Below are positions 11,212 to 21,700 of a DNA stretch of 64,000 bases, in pieces; within the stretch, counting starts at the first letter, position 1; each line of letters starts with the position of its first letter. The notes beneath the pieces were generated by a model that searched no databases, was not told the DNA's origin, and was given only the letters and a program-made list of their open reading frames with translations. Origin of the DNA: Paraconiothyrium sp. Pb-2020 (lineage: Eukaryota; Ascomycota; Dothideomycetes; Pleosporales; Didymosphaeriaceae). A program made the position numbers and the translations under genes. The stretch is taken from assembly GCA_022419385.1 (NCBI GenBank), contig JAJUBI010000001.1, forward strand, positions 6,014,001 to 6,078,000, written 5' to 3'.

Positions 11212-12668
11212 GGTAGTGATTTTGGCTTGAGCGATGGAGTGAGAGGAGTCTTCGGATGATGAACTGATGATACCAAAATGCTCTTGATGTGGAAACTAGC
11301 ATACCTTTGATAGGATTACTGCTATGTAGACTTATTATGACAGAATTGACACCGCACAGATGCTTTTGCTGGTGAAATGGCTTACGCCGATAAGCGTCTA
11401 TTCGCAAGACGAGTATTCGCTTAGTTTGGACTTGAAATCTTTCTTCAGATCTAAATCTGGTATCGAGAAGTAGTATTCCGCCGCGCAAAAAGCTGTGATG
11501 CTCACATGTGTCTGGTGGTGGATATTAGACACATTACCAGGCAACTGTAGCCAGGTGTGCCTATAGATCAAGGCGCCGAAAATGTCAGTCTAGATGTGGG
11601 TCGGTGTGAAGTGCTACGGGACGAGGCGTATTACACCGCGGAGGTAAAGGTGCCGTCCAGAATTACCGAATTTGCAAATGTAGTCTAGAAGAAGTTTCCC
11701 CATTGCCGCCTCGGGTATGAAACTCGATTTTATCGCAAGTAGTAGTGCGAGTAACTTGCAAGTGAAGATCGGCAGCATGTGCTACGGAGGATACCCTCCT
11801 GTTATGTTGCCGAAAGCAGGACACAGGCCAGAATCCCCTTGCTTGTGTATTATGTGCTCCGATCTCCCGGAATTGGCGGTCTTCATTGTCGGAAGCAGTA
11901 TTCAGAACCCGCTTTACACAGCTGTGCCTTGCTCAGCAGAGCTTACGGTCGTGTCAAAGACTTTGTTTCTGTCCAGCGGCATAGCACTTTGTGGACAGAC
12001 CGTCGCCTGGATTTGCAGTCACTCTTAACACATCCTGGACGTAACTCAGGAATCTGTATGCTGGAGTTGCATTGTGCCCCCTCAAAGCAAATGATACTGC
12101 AGCCCTACCTCGGCAACGCAAAACATGTGTCTTGATGTGTGCTAGGTTCAAGGGTGGCCTTGCAACGATTCTTAGCGTGCCATTCGTGGCTTTCTTGCGG
12201 GGTATCGGGCCGACCCAGGGCATGCACCAGAACGGGTATCGCCAAACTACCTGTGGAGAACGTGGTACGTCAGACTCATTCGAGTCCACGACTCTTAGCT
12301 GTTGATGCAAACTTTGGCACGGACAATGCGTTCAGAGGCCCGGGATAGATGCCAGGAGGACCTTTCCACTCGTTGCGGATTAATCCGAACTGGCGCAGCA
12401 CTGGGACGAGCAAAGCCCAACAACCTTGAGGGATGCCTCTCCGCCGAGGATATTGCAAGAATTAGCAAGGGTCGGGGTTATGGTTTGAAACTATTGATTT
12501 CAGGTCAAATCCCGCGTGATGTATCCGTCGGCATGTCTGATTTTTGTTCGCAACAACATAAAAGAGAGGGAGATTCCATGCGGTGTTGATGAGTTGCTAT
12601 CAACAAAAAACAATACTGTATTCAGAAATCCTCGACTAGCACCTCAGGCCTAGTCACCTACTTGCAGG
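11212..12668. other. Intergenic, 1.46 kb
   Basis: Frames of 60-118 codons on both strands overlap one another and show no motif. Nothing supportable. The end is the promoter of the cutinase gene. Confidence 0.45.
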
Positions 12669-13599
12669 ATGTTCACTCTTGAACAAGCAGCAATCGTGTT
12701 CGGCACGATGCTTTCTTTCACGGCCCTTGTTAATGGTCTCCCAGCAGACACGAGCAACCGACTTATATCCGAGCGCAGCACGGTTGTAGCTGATTCACAT
12801 TCTCTCAACCCGCGAATCGACATTCCGCCTGCGCTCGCCGGATTCCCATCAGGTCCACTGAATGAGTTTCTGAGACTCATCAGCACCCTACCGGAGGGCG
12901 CAGCCGCGCTCGATGCAGTCGGGTTAATTTTGACACCCCTGCAACAAGGCCTTGCTGATGCAGTCGGTATTCAGACAACGAGGGATGACTTGGCACAGAA
13001 CGCTTCCTGTGCTGATGTCACAGTTGTTTTCGCCCGGGGAACGACTGAACCGGGGAACGTTGGACTGGTGACAGGTCCACCATTCTACGACGCTCTAAAG
13101 GAGCAACTGGGAAGCAAGACTCTCGCCTTTCAGGGCGTTGAATACCCCGCTACCTTTGCTGGGTTCAACAAGAACGGCACAGACGGCGTTCCAAGCATGT
13201 AAGTTGTTGCACTAGCCCGCATCTAAGACCATCGCTTGCATAGAGGTGTTCTATTTCTCGTGCTAACTGATGGCTTCTAGGACTTCCTTTATCAACCAAG
13301 CACTCACGGACTGCCCTAATACCAAGTTGGTCATGTCTGGCTACTCCCAAGGTGCCCTTGTGCTTCGTAGCACTGCCAATTCACTCCCCGCGGATACAAT
13401 GGCGAAAGTTAACTCGGTAGTCACCTTCGGAGATCCAGGAAACCCGGATGCTATTACCGGTGCGGAAGGCAAGACCTTGATCATTTGCCACGAGAACGAT
13501 GCCGTGTGCAAGGGGGGCTTCATTACGGTGGACCACTTAACGTATGCTGATAATGCAACTACGGCTGCTCAGTTCGTTGTGCAGAAAGCTGGTGCGTGA
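12669..13599 (+). CDS. Cutinase (secreted serine esterase)
   Basis: Hydrolyses ester bonds of plant cutin; secreted. Exons 12669-13198 and 13281-13599 flank an 82-bp intron (GTAAGT...TTCTAG) with a TGCTAAC branch point at 13261-13267, giving 282 residues. A hydrophobic leader (about residues 6-23) is the signal peptide, followed by a pro-region of about 90 residues. Catalytic blocks are present in order: VVFARGTTEPGNVG (oxyanion/strand 1), GYSQGA with the nucleophile serine, CHENDAVC with the catalytic aspartate and disulfide cysteine, and ITVDHLTY with the catalytic histidine. The length is somewhat above the 200-230 residues of well-studied cutinases, explained by the long N-terminal region. 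No carbohydrate-binding domain. Confidence 0.95.
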
Positions 13600-14085
13600 T
13601 ACTTGCGGTCACGGTAGCTCTGCTGTTCCATAATCCAATTCAATGTACTTCTTATTTGACAGTTGGGTTCAGTACAAACGTGTGCGTGTCTGAAATCAAG
13701 ATTTTAATTGCTTTCCTACCAGAACATTACCCAATTCTATGTCACTGTACGACCGAGAGTCTTAGCAAAGGCCCGCAATGTCATCTCATGCGCGCATACA
13801 TTTTAACTAACGAGAGCTCATTGTTGAGCTTTATGACGCAATAATCACATACTGTAGCAGGAGCTAGGTTCGAACCGACCGTGCTACTATCTGACTATTC
13901 GATCACCGCAAAGAGAAAGCTTATGTAATTTTGATAGCTTCGTAACGAGATTACCGCCACGTTTGAGCTACACGCTACGGCACCTAATATCCCCTTCCAG
14001 ACCTGCGACTCGCTCCCGGCAACCATGAAGGACGGAACTCCACCCGCCACTCTCCCCGCACTGCGCCGGCAACTTCTATGACGAC
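13600..14085. other. Intergenic between cutinase and RiPP precursor
   Basis: Convergent 3' ends. It contains only a short hairpin at 13854-13887, listed separately. Confidence 0.5.
13854..13887. repeat. 34-bp imperfect hairpin with GGTTCGAACC core
   Basis: GTAGCA at 13854-13859 pairs with TGCTAC at 13882-13887 and encloses the palindrome GGTTCGAACC. The core resembles a tRNA T-loop box, but the rest of a tRNA does not fold around it on either strand. It sits between two convergent genes and could act in 3'-end formation; that is a guess. Confidence 0.4.
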
Positions 14086-15206
14086 TTAGTTCTTCAAGCC
14101 ACCGGTATACACGAGCGGCGCGTATGTAGCCGTTGTCTCGGAGTCAGCCTCCGCATCACGCTTCAGCCCACCGGTATATACAAGAGGAGCGTATGTGGCC
14201 GCGGTCTCTGTGTCGGCTTCAGCCGCTCTCTTCTTCAGGCCTCCAACATACACGAGGGGAGCATAGGTGGCTGCCGCCGCTATCTTGGCTTCTGCGTCTC
14301 TCTGCTTGAGCCCGCCGACATACACGAGGGGAGCGTAAGTAGCTGCTGCCTCCGGGTCGGCTTCAGCATCCCGTTTCTTCAGACCTCCCGTATACACGAG
14401 AGGAGCATAGGTGGCTGCTGACTCTGTGTCGGCTCCTGCGTCTCTTTTGAGTCCACCGACGTATACAAGAGGGGCATAGGTTGCCGCAGCTTCTGCGTCC
14501 GCCTCGGCATCTCGCTGCTTCAGTCCGCCAGTGTACACCAGAGGAGCATAGGTAGCCGCGGTGTCAGCGTCAGCGTCAACCTCGCGCTTCTTTAGCCCTC
14601 CAACGTAGTAGAGTGGGGCATATGTGGCAACGGTTTCCGCGGCCTCAGCATCGGCCTCCCTCTTCTTCAAACCTCCAACGTAGTAGAGTGGGGCATATGT
14701 GGCAACGGTTTCCGCGGCCTCAGCATCGGCCTCCCTCTTCTTTAGCCCTCCAACGTAGTAGAGTGGGGCATATGTGGCAACGGTTTCCGCGGCCTCAGCA
14801 TCGGCCTCCCTCTTCTTTAGCCCTCCAACGTAGTAGAGTGGGGCATATGTGGCAACGGTTTCCGCGGCCTCAGCATCGGCCTCCCTCTTCTTTAGCCCTC
14901 CAACGTAGTAGAGTGGGGCATATGTGGCAACGGTTTCCGCGGCCTCAGCATCGGCCTCCCTCTTCTTCAAACCTCCAGTGTACACCAAGGGAGCGTAGGT
15001 CGCTGAGTCCGCCTCAGCCTCCGCGGCCCTCTTGAGCCCACCTACATACACCAGAGGTGCGTAGGAGGAGGCTTCTACCGCAGCCTCGTCCTTCTAACGA
15101 CTGAGTCAGTCTCAGAAAAAGAAGATCAGAAGGGGAAGAGTAGACTTACCGGAAGCGGGGCAGCCGAGGCCACGGAAGCAAGGAGAGCCAGCGTAGAGAC
15201 CTTCAT
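14086..15206 (-). CDS. Kex2-processed repeat peptide precursor (dikaritin-type RiPP candidate)
   Basis: Secreted precursor of 354 residues from exons 15206-15150 and 15093-14086 (56-bp intron, GTAAGT...GTTAG). Exon 1 is a signal peptide, MKVSTLALLASVASAAPLP. The rest is 14 repeats: an Ala/Asp/Glu-rich spacer, the core [S/T]YAPL[V/Y]Y[V/T]GGL, then a basic site. Core types are YAPLYYVGGL (5, units 3-7), YAPLVYTGGL (5) and YAPLVYVGGL (4). The 13 linkers start KKR (8), KR (3) or KQR (2), followed by acidic X-Ala pairs. Tandem cores behind a signal peptide and Kex2 sites are the hallmark of ustiloxin, phomopsin and asperipin precursors, and the divergent neighbour is a UstYa-type oxidase, so tyrosine-crosslinked cyclic peptides are the likely product (inference). 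An alpha-pheromone precursor is the main alternative, as KR plus EA/DA pairs also suit Ste13 trimming, but the WCxxxGQxCW-type pheromone core is absent. Confidence 0.85.
14601..14975 (-). repeat. Five 75-bp tandem repeats inside the precursor gene
   Basis: Five consecutive 75-bp units encode identical 25-residue repeats with the core YAPLYYVGGL. They are almost identical in DNA too; the visible difference is synonymous, GGT TTG versus GGG CTA at the Gly-Leu before KKR. Flanking units are 66-75 bp and clearly diverged. This points to recent amplification of one unit in the middle of an older array. Confidence 0.9.
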
Positions 15207-16415
15207 GTTGACGTTAAAGATTGGTCCGAGAGTAAGCTTTTGTAAAGGTATACTGTGCCCGTGGCTGAGATGGGTTGATCTTAACTTCCTTCTTTATACT
15301 CTTGAGACTACCTGTTCAAAGCTACCAAGTACGAGCCAAGTTCTTGGAATAGCTCACAGAGCCTTGACTGGAATTATCGCTTGTAGCCGTGCGAGATGTG
15401 AGGGGAGAATACAAGACTCCATTCGGCAGGTGGGGAGTTGACGGATTCGAGGGGCGTCTGTTAGTATGTGAGGGCCAAAATGCGACTGGCCAATGCATGC
15501 TTGGTAGAAGTACGACTGATGATCACCTTCCTCCTGCAAGAAGCTCGTCATCGTCGTCTATGCGGGGACAGGGCGGACTTGATGCATAGTAAGCCGTTAG
15601 ATCTAAAGCTATACATCATCGACCACGTGTGGCTGTAGGCTAAGGTCGGGAGGGATAGTTCAAGAACACTTTACAAGACTGACCAGGAGGCAAATTAATA
15701 GCATCTTCCTCAATGATAACTGGACCGCATTGAGCTATGCAGTCTATTGTGCTGTTAGAATGTAAAGCACGTCGACATGTCGCTAGGAACTAGCTTCTGG
15801 GCTGAAACGCGGTGCTGTACAGCTACCTACCTAGGAAGGCAGTCACCTGATTCCAGAAGCCCATACTTACCTGTACGGTAGATTACCTTACTCGACATCA
15901 TACAACATGATTACCTGCCGGAATAGGAAGGTGGGGTGGCTATACGGGTCCCCTAGATCCTACGCCTAGTGAGTCTTGCCGAAGCGTAGCGATTCTTGAT
16001 AGCAAGTACGATCTTTGCGCGGGGCCTCCTTGTACTTGACTGGTCAATTGCCAACTCGAGGGATTTTTAGTTACATACATTCGGTCTACACTTAGCTGCT
16101 AATGTCTTGACACCATCAGAATGAAGATAGCACTCGTGCGACAAGTAGTGGGCCTTATCAGACCTGCAGCCTGCCCGCGCATCCGGTTTCTGGTGCAGAG
16201 GCTCAAGTATTCTGGTGTGTGTGGGTATCGCCCTTGACTGTGGACAAGACTAGCGTTCTCCCCTCCTTGCATTGCTCCGACTTGAGGATTCACGTCACAA
16301 GGAGCCTGCAACACAACGACCCTCAAACGCGAAATAATTGCAGGGAGTCCTGCTTCCCTGTCCTTTTCTGAGGAAACTGCGCAACCTCATGTATGCTCTT
16401 GGTTAGTCATACACG
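15207..16415. promoter_or_regulatory. Shared divergent promoter region, RiPP precursor / UstYa gene
   Basis: 1.2 kb separate the ATG of the precursor (reverse) from that of the UstYa-like gene (forward). No convincing open frame lies in it. A TATA box serves the precursor side. Divergent placement suggests co-regulation; no specific factor site is recognisable to me. Confidence 0.55.
15292..15298 (-). promoter_or_regulatory. TATA box of RiPP precursor gene
   Basis: On the reverse strand TATAAAG lies 86 bp upstream of the precursor ATG, the same heptamer seen before the hydrophobin gene. A strong core promoter fits a secreted, abundant precursor. Confidence 0.5.
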
Positions 16416-17492
16416 ATGCCTTATAGCGACGAGTCTGTGGACGAACGAACAGCATTTCTAGACGAGGAGAAAGTTGAACGAAGCTCCGACCATCGCGGCC
16501 TCTCTCCAAGAACGTTCAAGCTGCTTACTCTATGCAACGCGGTGTTCTTTCTCGCGACATTGTCGCTCTATGCTTCGTCATGGATTGAACAGGCCATTGA
16601 TAGGAGGTTCAACCCCATACTACGACAGCTTCATTCATATTGTATGTCGCTTTTTGAATGGCGTTGGTTCGGACTCTGATATTAACAGCTCCTCTCATCA
16701 ATGCGGTCGATCTCCCGCTAGAGGTGAAGACCATGAACGGCACGCTGTATCCCAACCATCATCCTTCAGTGGCACGTGGTCCACCCAGCCCAGAAAAGGA
16801 TGCTGTGTGGAACGAGTGGGAGATCACGCGCGTCTATGCCATCACAGCGGACCAAATTCGCGCCCTAGGCAAAGACCCTACGACGGCCACCAAGCTTGAA
16901 GTACGTCTGCTACTCTGTCGCATAGCATTTCCCCTATTGACCATTGCAGGATGAAGTCTACGGTCTCGGCGACGACGCATATGCCTCTACGTTCGACATC
17001 TATCACCAACTACACTGTCTAAACATGCTGCGAAAACTCGTCTACCCAGATTACTATACTAAGGCACGGATGCAGTTTCCGCATGCCCAGGACCCAAAAG
17101 TCATGTTCGAGATACACATGGATCACTGCATTGACATGTTGATGCAGACGATCCAATGTAGCGGCAATCTTAACCTGATCACCATGCATTGGGTGAACGA
17201 AGAAGCAATCCCATTTCCGGATATGAGCATCAACAAGCAATGTGTTGCCAATTTTGATGCCTTGACGGAATGGCGGAAGGAACACCAGGTGGACCCTGTA
17301 AAATATGTTGCAATGAGTAAGTGCTGTATTTGGAAGCATAACTGAACATGTGCTGACTATGTTACTTAAGAAAAGCCCAAACACGTGAAGCAGCTGCCCG
17401 AGGCCGATATGTGGTACACATACTTTAGGCCGGATAAGGTGAATCCGAACCACGTCAACGGTGCAAATCCAGACGAGGACTTCAATCTATAG
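16416..17492 (+). CDS. UstYa-family oxidase (DUF3328)
   Basis: Four exons (16416-16641, 16689-16900, 16950-17316, 17371-17492) give 308 residues. Introns are 47, 49 and 54 bp with GTATGT, GTACGT and GTAAGT donors. A short cytoplasmic N-terminus precedes one membrane helix at about residues 34-56 (FKLLTLCNAVFFLATLSLYA), and the catalytic part is lumenal. It holds both family signatures HxxHC: HQLHC at 165-169 and HMDHC at 202-206. UstYa proteins carry out oxidative cyclisation and Tyr/Ile side-chain modification of ustiloxin, asperipin and victorin-type peptides, and also act in some non-peptide pathways such as cyclochlorotine. Its divergent position next to the repeat precursor makes the precursor cores the obvious substrate (inference). 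No second UstY, methyltransferase, flavin monooxygenase or transporter is adjacent, so this would be a minimal cassette, as in pathways with a single UstY enzyme. Confidence 0.93.
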
Positions 17493-18480
17493 GCAGATAA
17501 TGAATGATTAGCGCGTAGTATTAACAGAATAGGAGAAATTTACGTTCACTTGCCCTTTTGCTTAGATGTCAAGGATGACTCCCTGGATGTAGTTTTGTAG
17601 GTCACCGACTCGTAGCGACAGAAGCATGGGAGGTAGAGTATGTAATAACAGGGTGTACATATAGTAGGTCACAAGGGTTCACAGAACTCGATTAGCGAAG
17701 AGCTGATGACTGATTGAGATACGAGCTTGTTGCGAGACGCTGCGTAGAAGCCGGATAAATCGTTGTCATGTCTGCCAGATTCATCGTAAGTGACGACCTA
17801 GGACTCATTGGTCACCGCTTCTGTCTCTATTGTCCGAGGGATTGCCCATAATCCGTTGTCTGATTTCAATTGGAATTACGATAGGGGAGAGCCACGGGTT
17901 ACCACTACACCAGTGCGTGCCAGTGAGTCTAGCCTGGGTCCAAAATGAGTCCAAGAGTGATGATGTCGCATGGGCAGGGTGCTATCAGCACCTGGGCATG
18001 AGAGGAGCACAGTTGCACATAATCGTGTTGGCGGAAGGTGTTCCGCACGCAGCTGGCAGGAGCCACCGTACTAGCCTAGTGTATATAGGCGGCTTCCGCC
18101 ACCCTAGCAATCGATCACTCTTTTACCACTTTGTTCATCAAATCGAAGGGTGGGAGAGTGGGGGACAAGCAAGTAACGACTATGGTACACATTACGGCGT
18201 CGTGCGAAATCGGTATACTGTCAAAAGACTTTATTTTGCTCATGATTGCGCATGTGATGGAGAGGGGGGGTTGCAACGTGGTGCGGAATCGGGTGCGGAA
18301 TCGTTGGGTCGCCAATCACGCTACAACACTGTTCAAACTGATCACGTGGACACGCGCATTCCAAGGTTGCACGGTTCAAGATTGCTTTTTCCAAAGGATC
18401 ACCTCCTATTCTTAGTGAAGCGATTGCGCGAACCCGACACCTTCCATTGCTTCCTCACCTCACCTTGCACCACTCAAACA
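17493..18480. other. Intergenic, 1 kb
   Basis: A 310-codon frame (17830-18762) crosses this stretch, but only its end, from the ATG at 18481, looks coding; the upstream part has no motif and no ATG in good context. The rest is treated as 3' flank of the UstYa-like gene and promoter of the following gene. Confidence 0.4.
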
Positions 18481-18762
18481 ATGGCTCCTTCGTTCAACTT
18501 TGGCCAGGCTATGGCTGCAGCGTTCGAGTTCGGAGGCTCAAGTTTTGCTAGTTTCGAGTTCACGACAATTACTCCCGCCAAGTCTGCCGATAAGATCCCA
18601 GCAATTACAGAGACGGGAGACGAATGCTTGTCAACAAGATCATCTAAGTCGCCTGGAAAACTTGCTTCGTCTTTATATAGCCACACATCGCCTCCGCGGT
18701 CTCAGTCGAGCCTATATCCCCTGACCCATCGAATGTGTTCTCCGGCTAGCATTGACACATAG
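18481..18762 (+). CDS. Probable first exon of the P-loop ATPase gene
   Basis: An ATG in good context (CAAACAATGG) opens a frame of 93 codons rich in Phe, Ser and Ala (SFNFGQAMAAAFEFGGSSFA). It ends 18 bp before the first clearly coding exon of the ATPase, which lies in a different frame and has no ATG of its own. Joining the two needs a phase-1 donor here, but the only phase-1 GT sites (18542, 18551, 18737) are poor matches to GTRNGT. It could be the first exon with a weak donor, a separate small gene, or a sign that the gene is damaged. Confidence 0.35.
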   Translation: MAPSFNFGQAMAAAFEFGGSSFASFEFTTITPAKSADKIPAITETGDECLSTRSSKSPGKLASSLYSHTSPPRSQSSLYPLTHRMCSPASIDT

Positions 18763-18780
18763 CGAATGATGGTGTGTCAG

Positions 18781-21700
18781 GATTGCCTTCGAACGGGTCT
18801 GTTCCTATTGAGCCCTTCTCCCAAACCCAAGTCGAACAGTGGGTCAGAGACGAATTTCGCATCCGCTATTTCGATGTAGCCGAAAACCTACAGACTTATG
18901 GTAATTTCTTCACCTTCAAGCTCGGACTAGAGACCCGCTTTCCAGAATACACGGAGATCACTAACAATACGCTAGCTCGGTAAGCAGTCGTTGTGATATT
19001 AAGACTGGTAGCCACAGTTCGCTGATACAAAAAAGCATCGAGGATTGTTATCCTGAAGAAGGAGGTTTGTTAATTCGTGACATGGCGGGAATTGCAAACT
19101 TATTGGGGTCTGCACACGACATTCAGGAAGACAATCGCTTGATTGTCAACGACGTTTCCTATAAATGTGCTGACATTCCTCTCGAGACGACGGTGACTGT
19201 GGCGAGAACGTAAGTGCCGTGTTCTTGGAATCAGCGTAATTTCTCATAAGTCTCCTTCGCACGCATATTATTGCGCGTGGACTCGTGTGTTCGCTGTTCA
19301 CCATCACCTCTCACCACATTCACTGCATTACCCAATCTGGTTAGCATAGAAAACCTTGCGCGTTTGATTGCTATTTATCTCTTCGATTGCCAATATCGCA
19401 CTTCTCTTCTCCTCACTCGCCCTCGTTCACGTGTCCTTACCGGCATTGCAGTACTGACACCGCAGCAGTATAGAGGTGCAGCAAGCAAGTCTACCCCAGA
19501 AAAAGGCCCGGATAGAAGATCCGCGTCGACAGCAGGCGATTTGCCAGAAGGTAAACGAACGCCTGCAAGAGCAAAGGAAAGCGCAAGACTCTCCTCACGA
19601 CCTCGATTCGCGCGAACTTCGAAGTGAAGACGCGATGGCTAAAAAGAAGAGCCAACGACCAGATGCGCGGATCCCGAAACCATGGCCTGCTTTCAGTCCG
19701 AATCTGACGGACGCGAGCTTCAATCTTACAACTCAGGAAGGTCCTCTGGGTCGTGACGCATGGGTGCAATGGCATTATTGTACAAGCGCGTGGCATGCCA
19801 ACGGAGAGTTTAAGGGCTGGAAGTGGTTGAAGGAGCACTTAGTCCCCCGCAGCAACTGTTCCGAAGTTGTAATACGAAATACCGTAAGCCGCCTCCGTCA
19901 GGCAGATGAAAACTACTCATATCCTATGTTGGATGAGCAAGGTGTTCCACTGTTTGCAGAGATCAAGAAGATCATAACGAATCAGCGTATGCGACCACCC
20001 ATCGCAAACAAACCAACTACCCGACTGGAAATTTCCGGCACTAGTCCAACTACTCGTACACCGTTTGGCCCGCGCGTGGCTGGCGCAACGACCCAGATCT
20101 CTGCTTCTACTCCTCACGGCTCTCCTCCACCTCCTGCCCAGCTAGGTGAAGCCTTCAATCCCGCAAGCGGCGAACATATAGCTGCGGAGCAAGGTCCGAG
20201 GGATGACTTACTTGCGCGCCAGATGGGCCAGATGCGATTGGATACTTGTGCAGGACAGGACATAGGTACATCACACCAACGCGAAAGCTCTCGTCGTGAG
20301 CAGGACCGGTCCTCTCTTGACTCTATCTACACGCCGCTCTCTGCAGATAACTCCGATGTATCAGGAGAAGACTCTTTGGACGCTGGCGCAACGGTTGAGT
20401 TCGATGCGATGGACATCCTCTTGACCGATCATAGCTCTGCCAATGTAGGCAACGCCGACCACCACGCAGAGATTCGAAATGCGCCCCTTGCAGATGAGAG
20501 CATTTTCAGGGCCAAGACAGCTGCACGTCTAATTTCCCAATTTGGTCTCATGGGAATGCAGGATCAAAACATCGACAATGCAAACTCGAAGCTGTTTCTG
20601 AATACCAACGTTCCTTTCTCCGCATTCGTCTGCGGTGTTCAGGGTAGCGGCAAGTCTCACACCACGTCTTGCATTCTCGAGAACTGCCTCATTCCCTCAA
20701 AGAACCTTGGGGTCCTACAAGAACCGCTGTCCGCACTCGTGTTCAGCTACGGTCTCTTCACCGGCGACGGTGCCGGCTTCAGCATCAGCGAGGCTGCGTT
20801 CCTCGGGGCGCCCTCTCCACGGTTCGGCAATGCGCACGTCAAGAACATCCATGTACTCGTCTGCGACACCAACCTGCGGAGGATTCGGAAGCTTTATGAG
20901 CGTCTTCCCAATGTTACGGTCAGCGCTTTCAAACTCAACCCTAGGAACCTCGACATTGGTATGTACCCAGCCACATTCAAGACTTAATAGTACTAAAACT
21001 TCTGCAGACTTGATGCTCACCCTAATGAACGTGTCTGAATCAGACAGAATGCCACTATACATGGGCGCGATCCTGCAGATTATTCGCGAGATGGCCACAT
21101 CGAGCGATAGATTCGACTACAGGGTGTTCAAAGAGCGCGTACGCCGACAGAGGTTTACGCCCGATCAAGAGAACATGCTGAAGATACGCTTAGACTTGTT
21201 GGAGTCGTTCCTGGACCTGCAAGGAACTAATCGCGACAACATGCTCTTCAACCCAGGCGAGATCACTATAATGGACATGAGCTGCCCCTTCGTGGACGTG
21301 AATACCGCGTGTATCATGTTCAGGTGCGGCTTGCAGCGATATCTGCAGTCCCGAGCTTCCGGCAAGCTAGTGGTGTTGGACGAGGCTCACAAGGTACGAA
21401 TCTGCCCACGTCATATCACTCGCTGATTCCGTCTCTAACACTCTTCACAGTACATGCTAGACGTTCCTGGTGTCAAAGCCCTGAATCAAGCCTTGGTGGA
21501 CACCATCCGCATGCAGCGCCACACCGGTACACGCGTGGTCGTCTCTACTCAAGAGCCCACTCTGTTGACTGACCTTATCGCTCTGTGTTCGGTCGCTGTG
21601 ATTCACCGTTTCTCATCTCCAGAGTGGTTCACGGCAATCAAGAGGCACATTCGCATCCCAGAGGCGGACCGCGAAGTACTTATGGAGCGCATCGAGGGCC

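Noticed and set aside
13861..13880. Possible tRNA from GGTTCGAACC
   Set aside because: No acceptor stem, D-arm or A-box at the right distance on either strand.
14613..15035. 140-codon plus-strand frame with VGHMWQRFPRPQHRPPSS repeats
   Set aside because: It is the antisense shadow of the 75-bp repeats of the peptide precursor; it has no signal peptide or start context and depends wholly on the repeat DNA.
17830..18480. Long plus-strand frame before the ATPase gene
   Set aside because: No ATG in good context, no motif and atypical amino-acid mix; only the end from 18481 looks like a real start.
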